From contig OY992540.1 of the NCBI GenBank assembly GCA_963921195.1, positions 78,543,337 to 78,607,336 on the forward strand: DNA of 64,000 nt, written 5' to 3'. Below are positions 55,250-64,000 of this stretch, piece after piece. The notes under the pieces were generated by a model that did not search any database, was not told the origin of the DNA, and worked only from the letters and a program-made list of their open reading frames with translations. A program made the position numbers and the translations under genes. Position 1 is the first letter of the stretch, and the number at the start of each line of letters is the position of its first letter. This DNA comes from Pegoplata infirma (taxonomy: Eukaryota; Arthropoda; Insecta; Diptera; Anthomyiidae).

Positions 55250-55500
55250 TTGCCTGAACAAGAATATCAAAAAAGTTAAAATCAGTTGAAGGAGATATCG
55301 TTATTTGAAATTTGCAAAAAATGGAATTTTTCTGAGATGTATCGCAAGACACACACATTTTGATATTTTTTTTTTTATTTCCATAAATACAAAAATCCTA
55401 AACTTTGAACGCCGGGCGCCACGGGTTAATTTAATCCGAATTGCCTCAAATTTGTTACACATAACATTTAGGTCTAGTAGAATTTTGCCCGGACACATTT
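55250..55500. repeat. degenerate 'TTTTCGAGATATCG' family fragment
   Basis: AGATATCGTTATTTGAAATT, CTTTGAACGCCGGGCGCCAC and TTTAATCCGAATTGCCTCAA match the long array at 18740-20195. The overlapping frames on both strands here are chance. Confidence 0.6.
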
Positions 55501-55845
55501 GAAAATCAGAAGTTGAAGAAAAAAATGTCACTCTAATGTACATATTTTGAATATTAAAACTTTTCTTGACAAATTTTTATATGAAAACTTTTTTTTTGTT
55601 CTGTCAAAATTGAAAGTCAAAGTTGAAGACAAGAAAAGACATTATAAACTCGATTATTATTTTAAAACTAACATTTTAGAATAATCTTTCTCAAATTTTA
55701 TATTTTAAATTTAAGAACACAGAAAAATTGTGTAGTTAAATCATTTTCAATAAAAATTTTGAAAAGAAAATAATTGACTTTACAGTCAAAAACACAATTT
55801 GTTAATACAATTAAATTGTTTAGTAATATGACAACGCTAACACCC

Positions 55846-57892
55846 CTCTTCGAGCAAGTTTAGGTTGTGTTAAAATGGTGACAAAATCGGGTATTGGCAT
55901 TTCACTCCTCTTTACTTTAAACTTTAAAAGTCGTTAACATGAAAATACTAGCTGATCCTGTTTTCGAGTTATTGCTAAATAATTACACTGTTCGACAAAA
56001 CCAACTCCCTGTGAAATATCCAACTGATTCTTATAGATTTTGCTCTCCCGAATCCAAATCTGCCAACTATTTTTTCTATCACGTACCGTTTTGAGATATT
56101 CACTGTTAAAAAGTCAAAAACCAATAATTTCGCACATTTTTTTTTATACCCTCCACTCTAGTGATAGAGGGTATATATAAGTTTGTCATTCCGTTTGTAA
56201 CACATCGAAATATTGGTCTAGGACCCCATAAAGTATATATATTTATGATCCTCGATCGATTTTAAGTCGATCTAGCGATGTCCGTCCGTCCGTCTGTCTG
56301 TCTGTCTGTCTGTCCGTAGAAAACACGCTAACTTTTGAAAGACTTTACAGAGGCTACTGAAGTTTGGCATATATGTTTGCCATTTACCTGGTCAGGTTCG
56401 TATTGCAATCCAGCCAAATCGGTCCAGTGGTTCAAAAGTTATGAGTAAAAGAGTAAATTTCGGCAAGGGTATTTCGCGAATTTACGAGATAAAAAACACG
56501 ATAACTTTCGTAAGACAATAATGAAACTACTAAGGCTTGGCATGTATCTTTGCCGTTCCCCGGGTCAATTTGGTATTAAATTTCAGCTCAATCGGTTCAG
56601 TGGTTCAAAAGTTATAAGCAAAACCCTGAATTTCAGATTAGTTTCATCTAAAATGCCACGTGTTTTAACAAGTTTTAAAAGCATTGGTGGTAACTAAACA
56701 ATGCTTTTCAAACGTGTTTAATTTTAAAGCAATGCTTTTTAAACTTGTTTAGTTTTAAAAGCATTGGTACCTTAAAAATTACACTCGCAAAAAGATTTTA
56801 CACTCAAAAAAAATTGTACACTCAAAAAAAATTTACACTCAAAAAAAAATTATTTTTTATTTTACAAAAATGACAATATTTGGTGTACATACGTACGAGC
56901 ATTCACCCAGAAATATTTTTACAGTAAAAAAAACATTACACTCGAAAAAAATTTTACACTCAAAAAAAAAATTAGTAATTTTTCTTTAAAAAAAAAAAAT
57001 TACAAAAAAGAGTTTTTTACTCAAAATAAAATATTTCTTATCAAAATTGTTAATTTTTTCACGTTTAAAAATGTACTACCCTTTAAAAAATGCATTGTGG
57101 AGGGTATTCATAGATTCGGCAAAGTCGAATTTAACTTTTCTACTTGTTTTTTTTTTATTATTTATTTAGTCTATGTATTAAATCCTTACAGAATTAAAAA
57201 ATTTTAACCAAAAATTATTTACAAAATTATATAACAACAAAAAAAAAACATAATTAAATATTTAAATATAGTATTATTTTACATTTTACAACATCAACAT
57301 TTTGGTGGTCCACTGTTGTGGCTTCCAACAAATAGGACTAGATTTTATATAAACTAACTGGGCCTCCCGATTCCAAAACTGCAATATAAATTTTTGTAGC
57401 ATGTTCCGTTTTCGAGATATTCGCGTTCGAGTTTTTCGAGGGGAAAAATTTTTAAACGCGAATATCCCGATAACGGAAAATGATAGAAAAATTTGGATTG
57501 CAGTTTTGGAATCAGGAGATCCATTTTATATGAAATCAAGTCCTATTGTTGGAAGAATCTGTAACAGTGGACCACCAAAAGTGCGAATTTACTGGTTTTT
57601 TGACTTTACCAGCGAGTTACTCAAAAACGGTACGTGCTAGAAAAAATTGTATTGAAGATTTGGAATCAGGAGACCAAAATCTAAAAGAATCAGCTGGATA
57701 TTTCTCTGGGAGGCTTTTGTTGTTGAAAGGTGTTATTATTTAGCAATAACTCGAAAACACGATCTGCTAGGATTTTCGTGTTAACGATTTTTAAAGTTTA
57801 AAATAAAGAGGAGTGAAATGCCATTAGCCGATTTTGTCACCATTTTAATACGACCCAAACTTACTTTAAGAGGGGTGTGTTCCAGCTAGCAA
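55846..57892. mobile_element. long-inverted-repeat element with ACACCCCTCTT ends, copy 1
   Basis: ACACCCCTCTTCGAGCAAGT and ACTTACTTTAAGAGGGGTGT are inverted ends, and the arms pair over several hundred bases (for example GGCATTTCACTCCTCTTTAC against the reverse near 57810). A complete mini-me-like copy is inserted in the left arm at 56146-57149. Inner palindromes include the CGAGATATTCGCGTTCGAG phrase. No transposase. Confidence 0.8.
56146..57149 (+). mobile_element. mini-me-like element, subfamily 1, copy 12, nested
   Basis: Complete: TATACCCTCCACTCTAGTGA hairpin, TA tract, core at 56246-56280, GTCC/GTCT tract at 56281-56316, body, CACTCAAAAAA stutters at 56780-56970, GTGGAGGGTATTCATAGATT and CTACTTG at the end. 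Nearly identical to 5209-6206, so among the youngest copies. Confidence 0.88.
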
Positions 57893-57894
57893 CA

Positions 57895-58582
57895 TTTATT
57901 GGTAATTTTACTAAAAAAAACTCTGTAAAATGGTTTTGACATAAAAACTGTTAGTTTACAGAGTTTTTAGTAAAATATTGGTTAAAAAAAGAAAAATCTC
58001 TGTAATTTTACTTAAAAACTCTGTAAAATGATTTGAACAAAAAAACTGTTAATATACAGAGTTTTTAGTAAAATATTGGTTTTATAAACTGTCATTTAAC
58101 AAACAAAAACTCTGTAAATTTACATAAATTTTACAGAAAAAACTGTAAATTTACATAATTTAGATAAATGCATGTTATTTTGTAAAATTTTTAAAAGATT
58201 TCTGGAAAGATTTTTTTTTGTTTTTTTTTTTTTGATACTTTTTCTCAAACAAAATACAGATGAAATTTTCGTGTTTGCCAACAAAAAAAAATTACTCAAA
58301 ACAGTGTTTTTACAGAAAACTGGGATTGTAACTATGAAATTAAGATTACAGTGTAATAAGTTAAAAAAGAGATAAAACTTGGTTTTTTGGTTACAAAAAA
58401 ATACATATTATTTTGCTTAAATCTATATTTTAGCAGAAAACTCTGTTACTTTGTTTTTTTTTTGTCACAACAAAATACAAAGTATTTTCTTGTATTTTGA
58501 CAGAGAACTCTGTTAAATATCTGTTGAATTAAGATTACAGTTATTTTACAGAGTATTTTACAGAGTTATTAGTTTGAGTGCA
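57895..58582. mobile_element. MITE built from CTCTGTAAAA/TTTTACAGAG words
   Basis: Starts with GCTAGCAACATTTATTGGTA region and AAAACTCTGTAAAATGG; ends CAGAGTTATTAGTTTGAGTGC. The words ACTCTGTAAAATG and ACAGAGTTTTTAGTAAAATA repeat. The right end keeps the TTTGAGTG of the CACTCAAAA family; the left end is mutated. Confidence 0.65.
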
Positions 58583-59145
58583 GGTATGTTTCTGGTATGG
58601 GTGGGCCACTGGGGAAGCAAATTGATTTTTTATGGAAGTACTCACGAGTTTAAAAGTTAAAATCATATATTTGTTTAACAATTTTAAAACTCCCTCTCTA
58701 ATTATTTCAAAAACAATAAAAATGAAAACCTACATTAACTTTTATTAAAAAAAAAAAAAATCATTTAAAAATCATGAAAGTTTATTGCCACTTAAAGAAA
58801 ACGAAAATAAAAGTATAGAAATGAAACAATTTACTCGTATAAATTAATATGTATATAACAATCAGCACAAGTTGCTCAATTAAACTTCAAATAAACTTTT
58901 CATTCGAATGAGAAAAACTTTTGCTTAATTAACATAAAACATGCGAATTTAACAGAGCCCACCCCTTTTGTAACCTCCCCTACATAACATCAGACATATC
59001 ATAAAATATAAAATTAATAAAAAGAAATTTAAAAAGTTTAAAATAAAAAATATAAAATTATACTAAACATGCTAAAACATGTTGCAATATACGCAATTAA
59101 ATTGAAATAAATTAACCTTTTTTTGGTATTTTCATATAATTGCAG
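58583..59145 (+). other. 3' end of intron 1
   Basis: No repeats with clear boundaries. Candidate branch site ATTAAC at 59111-59116, T-run at 59117-59124, acceptor CAG at 59143-59145. Confidence 0.6.
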
Positions 59146-59653
59146 GTCCTCAGATTCATCAGCAACAATCACAACAACCCATCACAATGCAACAGGAGGA
59201 CTACAACAAAATCAATTTCAAACAAATTTAACCAACAGCAACAATACCAATACAGCAACAACAAACTCCTTGAGTAATATTAATAACAACAACAACGGAT
59301 TAAACAACCATCAACGTCTACCATTTTGTGGTTTAGATTCCATTAAAGGAAGTGACAATAATGGTGATAGTATTGGTGGTGGTGGTGTTGGCAATGGCAA
59401 TGGTATTGGTGCTGGCAACGGTGGAGGCAAAACAAATTTAAGTTTCGATTTAAATTTACACAACGGCAGCTCTTTGGGCAACATTGACGGTGGGATGCAT
59501 ACAAACCATGCAATGCCCCTTGATAATGCATCCGAACAATTTCATTCATTGGATGCCAATGATAGTTCATGCTGTGGTGATGGACAATTTGAAGATGATA
59601 TGCAAGCGTTGCTGCCAAAATGCTCTCGTTTATCAAGAGATGAATTAAGTCAG
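59146..59653 (+). CDS. second visible coding exon of the same gene (partial gene)
   Basis: The first base completes the split arginine codon 335 (CG|G); 169 codons follow (336-504). Acceptor TTGCAG|GTCCTC, donor CAG|GTAAGA, phase 0. Segments: Ser/Thr-rich start SSDSSATITTTHHN, Asn-rich run (about 361-389) with five consecutive Asn, Gly-rich run IGGGGVGNGNGIGAGNGGG (about 411-433), then the more ordered QFEDDMQALLPKCSRLSRDE and LSQ. The linkage to exon 1 rests on matching phase, same strand, similar low-complexity style and absence of intervening exons; it is not proven. The open frame extends upstream into the intron (no Met needed) and downstream past the donor only by chance. No known domain recognised; the ordered tail may be the start of a domain completed in the next exon. 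Confidence 0.85.
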
Positions 59654-59811
59654 GTAAGAAAGGGACATTTTTTTATTATTTTAAAAAAATGCAATTGAAG
59701 TTTAAAAGATTGAAGATTGAAGAATATTAAGTACTATAATTCTTCTTTATGGAAAAGATCTGAAATATTTTGGAAATTAATAGTCATCATAAAAATAAAA
59801 AAATGTACATT

Positions 59812-60125
59812 ATGGCAACCACATTTTGGTTGTAACAACTGAATGATCGGTTGCGAAAACAAAAACAAATTCAACAGACAGAAAAATATGTTTCCCAACT
59901 GAATTTCTTAGTTGTATCAACTCAAAATTCGGTTGCTGCTACCATATTTGGCTGTGACAACCACATTTTTAGGCAGCCTCAATTAAAAGCCAGTAATAAC
60001 AACCAAATTAAGTTGTGACTACTGATATTCAACTGTGATGACCAGTATGAAAATGTTGCAAACGATTATTTGTTGCAATAACTGACTTTTAGATGGAAAT
60101 TATTAAATTATTTTTTAGTGTGAAA
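59812..60125. mobile_element. MITE built from CAGTTGTTACAACTG words, copy 2
   Basis: TATGGCAACCACATTTTGGT, TTGTAACAACTGAATG, ACTCAAAATTCGGTTGCTGC and TTGTTGCAATAACTGACTTT follow the order of 54990-55240. It lies 158 bp downstream of the exon 2 donor. Confidence 0.7.
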
Positions 60126-60589
60126 GAGCTGATTGTGGAAAAATCTATGCACAAATTTCAAAAGAGCATAATCAGTTGCAAACAGCGTTTAAAGTTGAAA
60201 AAAATAAAAATGTTTACCAAAATTTATGTCAGAATTTTTTTTATCCCTTTTAGTTTATGCTGATGAGAGTTTATGGACCAAAATTGCATTTTTAAATTTT
60301 TGAATATTTTTTCCGTGGCATAGTCAAAATTTTCAAACTTTTGAGACGAACTTGGTAAAGAAAAAAAATTTTTATGTTTAAAATTAGCACCGCGATTTTG
60401 GAAATTTTAAAATATTTTTCTTAAAAGTACTTAAATTTTCTTATTTTTAAACCGGATTTGATCAAAAAATTCCTACACGAGTTTTGGTCAAAAAACATTA
60501 TTTCTTCAAACTTTTGGATACAAACTGCAAAAACACTTGCACCCATTTTTTTTTTTAAATATTCGCACTATCAGCTCTTCTGTGCACAC

Positions 60590-61855
60590 ACCTCTTCAAG
60601 CAAGTTTAGTGACAAAATTGGCTAATGGCATTTCACTCCTCTTTATTTTGAACTTTAAAAATCGATAACACGAAAATCCTAGCTGATCCTGTTTTCGAGT
60701 TACTGCTAAATAATTACACTGTTCGGCAACAAATACTTCCCAGTGAAATATCCAACTGATTCTTATAGGTTTTGCTCTCATAAATCAAAATCTACTATCA
60801 AATTTTTTCTAGCACGTACCGTTTTTGAGATATTCGCTGTTAAAAAGTCAAAAAAACCAATAATTTTGTAAGTTTGGAGGTCCACTGTTATGTTCTTTCA
60901 ACAAATGGGACATGATTTCATATAAATTGGACCCCCTGTTTCCAAAACTGCAATCCAAATTTTTCTAGCATGTTTTGTTTTCGAGATATTCGCGTTCGAG
61001 ATTTTCGCGTGGAAAAATTTTCAAATATCTTGAAAACGCAACAAGCTAGAGAAATTTGGATTGCTGTTTTGGAATCAGGGTAGAGATGGGCGCGTGAGTG
61101 ATTTTTGACTCACTCACGCTCACGACAGGAATTTTCGAATCACGCACACTCACTCACGAGCATATTTTTTCAACTCACACTCACTCACAATCACGTGAGT
61201 GAATTTAATACAACTCACACTCACGTGCACTCACGCAAGCTTCGCTCACACTCACGTTGACTCACACTCACGAAACTCTTTTTTATACAAAAAAAATTTC
61301 AATAATGAAAATTTCAAAAATCTTTCCAAATTTTCAGCAAAATTTAAAGTTCAGCGAAATTTTAAATTTTTTTTGCTTTTTTCGGGACGAAATCTTAAGT
61401 TAAGACATATTCTACAATTTTTTTGTTGCTTTTTTTGGTCCGAATGGAAATATAAAAAGAAAATAAATCACGCAAACTCACGCAAAAAAATCGACTCACG
61501 CACACTCACTCACGCAAAAATCTTACTCACGCACACTCACTCACGCAATTTTTTCCTCTACTCACACTCACTCACAATCACGTGAGTAAAATTGAATTCA
61601 GTCACAATCACGCGTGATCACGCGTGAATCACGTGAATCACGCTCTAATCTGCTCATGTGCCCATCTCTAAATCAGGGGGTCCAATTTATATCTCAAAAA
61701 CTGTACGTGCTAGAAAAAATTGGATGGTATGTTTGGTTTCTGGAGAGCAACATCTATAAAAATCAGTTGATAGATTTTGTTCCGGATCAGCTAGAATTTT
61801 CGTGTTATCGATTTTTAAAGTTCAAAAAGGAGTTAGGGGTGTGTATGACCATTTC
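60590..61855. mobile_element. long-inverted-repeat element, copy 2, split by hAT
   Basis: CACACACCTCTTCAAGCAAG at the left and GAGTTAGGGGTGTGTATG at the right, with arms colinear with 55846-57892 (GGCATTTCACTCCTCTTTAT, TAGCTGATCCTGTTTTCGAG, TCCAACTGATTCTTATAGG). The right half is interrupted at 61080 by the hAT-like MITE. Confidence 0.78.
61081..61670. mobile_element. hAT-like MITE built from GTGAGTG/CACTCAC words, copy 2
   Basis: TAGAGATGGGCGCGTGAGTG and CATGTGCCCATCTCTA are inverted ends with a perfect 8-bp duplication AATCAGGG (61073-61080 and 61671-61678). Opposite orientation to 41861-42423 and colinear with it in reverse. The frame 61199-61585 is the CACTCACGCA array read as protein. 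Confidence 0.95.
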
Positions 61856-62025
61856 GGCAAGTATTCCGACATAAAATTCGGAAGTTTATATTTTTTTTTT
61901 TTGAAAAAAATATTTTTGAAGTTGTCAAGGATATGAAAGGATAAAATTTTCAAAGGGCATTATTTGCAGTTTTTCGTCCTGAAAAAAAAGAAACATTTTG
62001 TTTTCTTTTTTAAAGATTGCACTCT

Positions 62026-62575
62026 ATCATTTGATACATACAAAAAAACTTTGTCAAATTACTTGGAAAAGTCTCGTAATCCCATTTTTGACAGATTTCC
62101 TTGTTTTTTAACAAACAAATTTGGATCGAAATTTCCCTTTTTTTTTTGTAATTAAATTTTTTTTTTTTGTAATTTTACAAATTTTCAAGAAAATTTTACA
62201 AAAAAAAGCTATTAAATTCAAGAGAATTCCTTGTAATTTTCAATGCGTCAAAAAACTGTAAATTTACAATTTTATTGGTAAAAAGCTTGTAAAATTACAA
62301 AATTATTGGTAAAAAGCTTGTAAAATTACTAAAAATTCTCGTAAAATTGGAGGTAGGAAAAAATCTAGTAAAATTATGAATCCTCTTTGTAAATTTTATC
62401 GTGTCAAAAAATTTGTAAATTTACAATTTTATTGGTAAAAACCATGTAAAATTACAAAATTTTTGGTAAAAAGCTGGTAAAATTACTAAGAATTTTTGTC
62501 AATTAGGAGGTAGCAAACAAAAAAAAGTTATAAGTTTTTCTTGTAATTTACAAGGTTTTTTTTAGTGTACCCATA
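62026..62575. mobile_element. CACTCAAAA-family MITE
   Basis: ATACATACAAAAAAACTTTG and CAAGGTTTTTTTTAGTGTA mark the ends; the interior repeats ATTTACAATTTTATTGGTAA and AAGCTTGTAAAATTAC. Confidence 0.7.
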
Positions 62576-62702
62576 TTGACCTAAACTGATGGATAGAAAT
62601 GTTGTAATAATTTTTTTAGAAACTTTTATATTCTTCTTTTAAGCACTTTAAAGTTTCTTAAAAAAAAAGAAAACATAAAAATATGGAAAATTGAGTTTTT
62701 AC

Positions 62703-63067
62703 ATACACTCAAAAAAAACTTGTAAAATTACAAGAAAAACTTGTAACTTTTTTTTGTTTGCTACCTCCTATTTGACAAAAATTCCTAGTAATTTTACAAG
62801 CTTTTTGCCAATAGTTTTGTAATTTTACAAATTTTTTACCAATAAAATTGTTAATTTAAAAATTTTTTTGACACGATAAAATTTACAAGGAGGTCTCGTA
62901 AATTTACTGTATTTTTTGCTACCTCCTATTTTACGAGAATTCCTAGTAAATTTACAAGTTTTTAAAAATAATTTTGTAATTTTACAAGCTTTTTACCAAT
63001 AAAATTGTAAATTTACAGTTTTTTTGGCGCAATTGAAATTACTAGGAATTCTCGTGAATATACTAAA
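62703..63067. mobile_element. CACTCAAAA-family MITE, right end lost
   Basis: TACACTCAAAAAAAACTTGT at the left; TGCTACCTCCTATTTTACGA and TACCAATAAAATTGTAAATT words inside. It runs into a repeat shared with 63900-64000 at about 63065. Confidence 0.65.
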
Positions 63068-63185
63068 TTTATATTTTAAGGATGTTTATTCTGGCTCGAG
63101 CTCATTATTTTCTTTACTAATTAAAGCCATGATATTCTCATAGCATAATTTTCAAGAAAATTATTTTTTGTTAGGATTGTTAGGA
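63065..63185. repeat. dispersed fragment shared with window end and with 33340/36740
   Basis: GGATGTTTATTCTGGCTCGA, TTTCTTTACTAATTAAAGCC and ATGATATTCTCATAGCATAA recur at 63935-64000 and, in reverse, at 33330-33400 and 36735-36800. These look like ends of the TAGGGTGGAG-related element. Confidence 0.65.
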
Positions 63186-63489
63186 GGAAGGTTTAGTTGG
63201 CACTAAAGTCGTGATATTTCAAAAAATTTTTATTAATGGTACGATTTTTCTCAAATTCACAAAATAAATCTCTTTAACAAAAATAAGTTCGCTGATAAAA
63301 TTTGGACACATTGTAACGTGAAATATCTCAAAAACTGTAACTTGGAGGACTTTTGGGTCTTGGGCGGTCATATTTTACGGGTTGAGGACTAAAAAAATGT
63401 CTTAAGACTTTTTGTCGTATCTGCAGTTATAATCATTTTTTGCGAATACTGAAATTTGGATTCAAAATTGGGACCCAATGGGTGTCCCC

Positions 63490-63680
63490 AGAAGCGAAAG
63501 TTACGTAAGTTTCGTATTTTTACTTAAAACTCAAATCTAATCTTGATCGAAGAGCACCATGGGCTAAAATTATAGCATTTGGCTCAAATGAAGTTTAAAT
63601 GAAAGACAGTCTCAACATTTATTTAAAATTTTTTATTTTTTTTATTTTTGTTCTCAGCGCATGTCTAATGGATACAAGTA
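63490..63680. repeat. 'TTTTCGAGATATCG' family fragment
   Basis: ATCTTGATCGAAGAGCACCA, AAATTATAGCATTTGGCTCA and TTGTTCTCAGCGCATGTCTA match the family phrases. Confidence 0.5.
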
Positions 63681-63689
63681 AAATTAGAG

Positions 63690-63850
63690 ATCGTGCACAC
63701 ATAAAAAAAAAAATGTAAAATTTCTAGGAAAAGTCTCGTAATCCCATTTTACTAATATTTGACAGTTTTCCTTGTTTTTTAACAAATCGAAATTTACATT
63801 TTTTTTTGTAATTTTACATTTTTTTTTGTAATTTTACAAACTTCCAAAAT
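63690..63850. mobile_element. CACTCAAAA-family MITE fragment
   Basis: CACACATAAAAAAAAAAATG at the left with AAAAGTCTCGTAATCCCATT and TTTTTTGTAATTTTACA words; truncated where the 63900 repeat begins. Confidence 0.6.
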
Positions 63851-63889
63851 AAATTTATAAAATAAATCTAGTATTCAAATTCTGATTAA

Positions 63890-64000
63890 TTTTTATTAAA
63901 AAAAAAAATTGTTTTATTCGACCTTTAAAATATTATATTTTATGGATGTTTATTCTGGCTCGAGGTCATTATTTTCTTTACTAATTAAAACCATGATATT
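63890..64000. repeat. dispersed fragment, second copy, cut by window edge
   Basis: GACCTTTAAAATATTATATT, ATGTTTATTCTGGCTCGAGG and CATTATTTTCTTTACTAATT match 31520-31560 and 63065-63185. Confidence 0.65.

Larger units (their letters stand above)
22223..59145 (+). other. intron 1 (36.9 kb)
   Basis: It begins GTAAGT and ends with TTGCAG. A candidate branch sequence ATTAAC lies about 30 nt upstream of the acceptor, followed by a T-run. Phase 2 on both sides. The intron is filled with repeats and nested transposons and holds the 200-N gap, so its true length is uncertain. The first in-frame triplet spanning the donor is CGG-TAA, so a retained intron would stop translation at residue 335. Confidence 0.82.
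59654..64000 (+). other. intron 2 (5' part, runs off the window)
   Basis: Starts GTAAGA. No further exon is visible to the window end, so at least 4.3 kb long. It is filled with the repeats listed below. Confidence 0.75.

Noticed and set aside
59343..59636. Minus-strand 97-residue Cys/His-rich frame
   Set aside because: Shadow of exon 2, whose plus-strand frame has splice sites and a matching phase.
61199..61585. His/Thr-rich 128-residue frame
   Set aside because: Translation of the CACTCACGCA words in the hAT-like MITE.

Overview
The window is non-bacterial, strongly AT-rich nuclear DNA from an insect, most likely a dipteran and probably a calyptrate fly. The main reasons are: spliced exons with GT...AG boundaries inside a very long intron; many copies of a repeat carrying (TA)n, a short conserved core and (GTCY)n, the layout described for dipteran mini-me/DINE-1-type elements; an I/LOA/Jockey-like LINE remnant; and dense MITE content. 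The species cannot be fixed from the sequence.

One host gene is supported, on the + strand. Its first visible coding exon is 21219-22222, with an ATG preceded by an in-frame stop and ending in a phase-2 GTAAGT donor. A second exon, 59146-59653, has an AG acceptor and a phase-0 GTAAGA donor. The junction restores an arginine codon and the joined frame stays open for 504 codons. The protein is low-complexity (Ser-rich, polyQ, acidic, Asn-rich, Gly-rich). I do not recognise the family, and the gene continues past the right edge. The intron between the exons is 36.9 kb and contains a 200-N assembly gap at 46543-46742.

Nearly everything else is transposable-element or satellite sequence, often nested. 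Positions 1-17 kb hold a CACTG-ended foldback element, seven mini-me-like copies, two TA|CCCGAG MITEs and a mariner remnant carrying a nested TTA-flanked MITE. Positions 17.2-20.97 kb form one large composite ending 250 bp before the start codon. Positions 22.7-24.7 kb are a deleted LINE split by a hAT element. Positions 29.1-30.8 kb are a 16-bp satellite followed by a 146-bp tandem array. Positions 33.8-43.4 kb hold several hAT-like MITEs, a 2.8-kb CCCGAG element with tRNA-like modules, and a CAA-flanked hairpin. Positions 46.7-52.5 kb hold CACTCAAAA-family MITEs and a 777-bp hAT foldback. Positions 53.3-64 kb hold more nested mini-me, LTIR and hAT insertions surrounding exon 2.

The strongest structural observations are: (1) three mini-me subfamilies whose two ends co-vary so that they stay complementary; (2) six elements with perfect or near-perfect 8-bp target duplications and hAT-like ends, several built almost wholly from repeats of one short word; (3) three paralogous empty sites or split repeats inside the window that support insertion boundaries. 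No functional transposase, rRNA gene, CRISPR array or intact tRNA was found.
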